From CALBPI01 sp039187375 (GTDB lineage Bacteria > Pseudomonadota > Gammaproteobacteria > Steroidobacterales > Woeseiaceae), in the NCBI GenBank assembly GCA_039187375.1, contig JBCCZN010000170.1, forward strand, positions 1-6,008: 6,008 bases of DNA, in the 5' to 3' direction. The position numbers were made by a program, and so were the translations under genes. Positions 5,875 through 6,008 of this stretch are shown here, in pieces (the stretch's first letter is position 1; each line of letters begins with the position of its first letter). Below the pieces are notes generated by a model that was not told the origin of the DNA, did not search any database, and saw only the letters and a program-made list of their open reading frames with translations.

Positions 5875-6008
5875 CAATAACTCCGGTCTTCTGAGTGTCG
5901 GCGCCAGAACTCACGCTCTTTTGCCCGGTCTGGTCGCGCCAGTGGGCGGTCATCGAGCAGCCAGGCGGCAACGCCGTAGGCGACGACTGCAGCCAGCGTC
6001 CAGAACAC
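5874..6008 (-). CDS. Partial small membrane protein upstream of pspC (C-terminal 44 residues)
   Basis: An open frame enters from the right edge and ends at TGA 5874-5876. It begins VFWTLAAVVAYGVAAWLLDD, a membrane segment, and continues with a charged tail ending EFWRRHSEDRSY. The stop overlaps the pspC start by one base, which with the uninterrupted frame and coding-like sequence supports a real gene in the psp operon. It occupies the place PspB holds in E. coli, but the tail is short and lacks PspB's leucine-rich coiled coil. The first codon in the window is GTG, so the protein could even be nearly complete, but no upstream ribosome site can be seen. The family is not recognised; a PspD-like or other accessory Psp membrane protein is possible. 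Confidence 0.65.
   Translation of the reverse strand: MFWTLAAVVAYGVAAWLLDDRPLARPDRAKEREFWRRHSEDRSY
5881..5884 (-). promoter_or_regulatory. Ribosome binding site of pspC
   Basis: GGAG on the minus strand, 6 bases before ATG 5874, inside the end of the upstream gene. It picks the ATG over the adjacent TTG at 5877. Confidence 0.65.

Overview
The window looks like ordinary chromosomal DNA from a gammaproteobacterium of moderately high GC (judged by eye). The evidence is a proteobacterial class I glutamate-cysteine ligase, a PspC with the gammaproteobacterial C-terminal signature, a bactofilin, and a large membrane-bound GGDEF-EAL protein. I cannot name the genus. I see no insertion sequences, tRNA or rRNA genes, CRISPR arrays or phage genes.

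Layout. Positions 6-1571, minus strand: complete gshA, first step of glutathione synthesis. About 110 bp separate it from a divergent bactofilin gene at 1685-2104 (plus), which ends in a strong intrinsic terminator at 2134-2165. A 160-bp leader with AT-rich, promoter-like sequence and short direct and inverted repeats precedes a 2.5-kb gene (about 2329-4806, plus) for an inner-membrane sensor with the order TM, periplasmic domain, TM, HAMP, PAS, GGDEF, EAL, which should tune cyclic di-GMP. A weak hairpin at its stop codon separates it from a small secreted protein with two cysteines (4865-5227, plus). That gene converges, with only two bases between the stop codons, on a minus-strand phage-shock-type cluster: the tail of a small membrane protein (5874-6008), pspC (5482-5874) and a PspB-like gene (5230-5460).

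How the genes relate. The psp-type genes form a translationally coupled unit for envelope stress; pspA is expected upstream but lies outside the window. The other genes are separate units: redox (gshA), cytoskeleton or cell shape (bactofilin) and second-messenger signalling (GGDEF-EAL). I see no evidence of a single new system. The points most worth a second look are the altered gene order around pspC, the repeat-rich leader of the cyclic di-GMP gene with its 7-codon overlapping reading frame, and the uncharacterised two-cysteine secreted protein.
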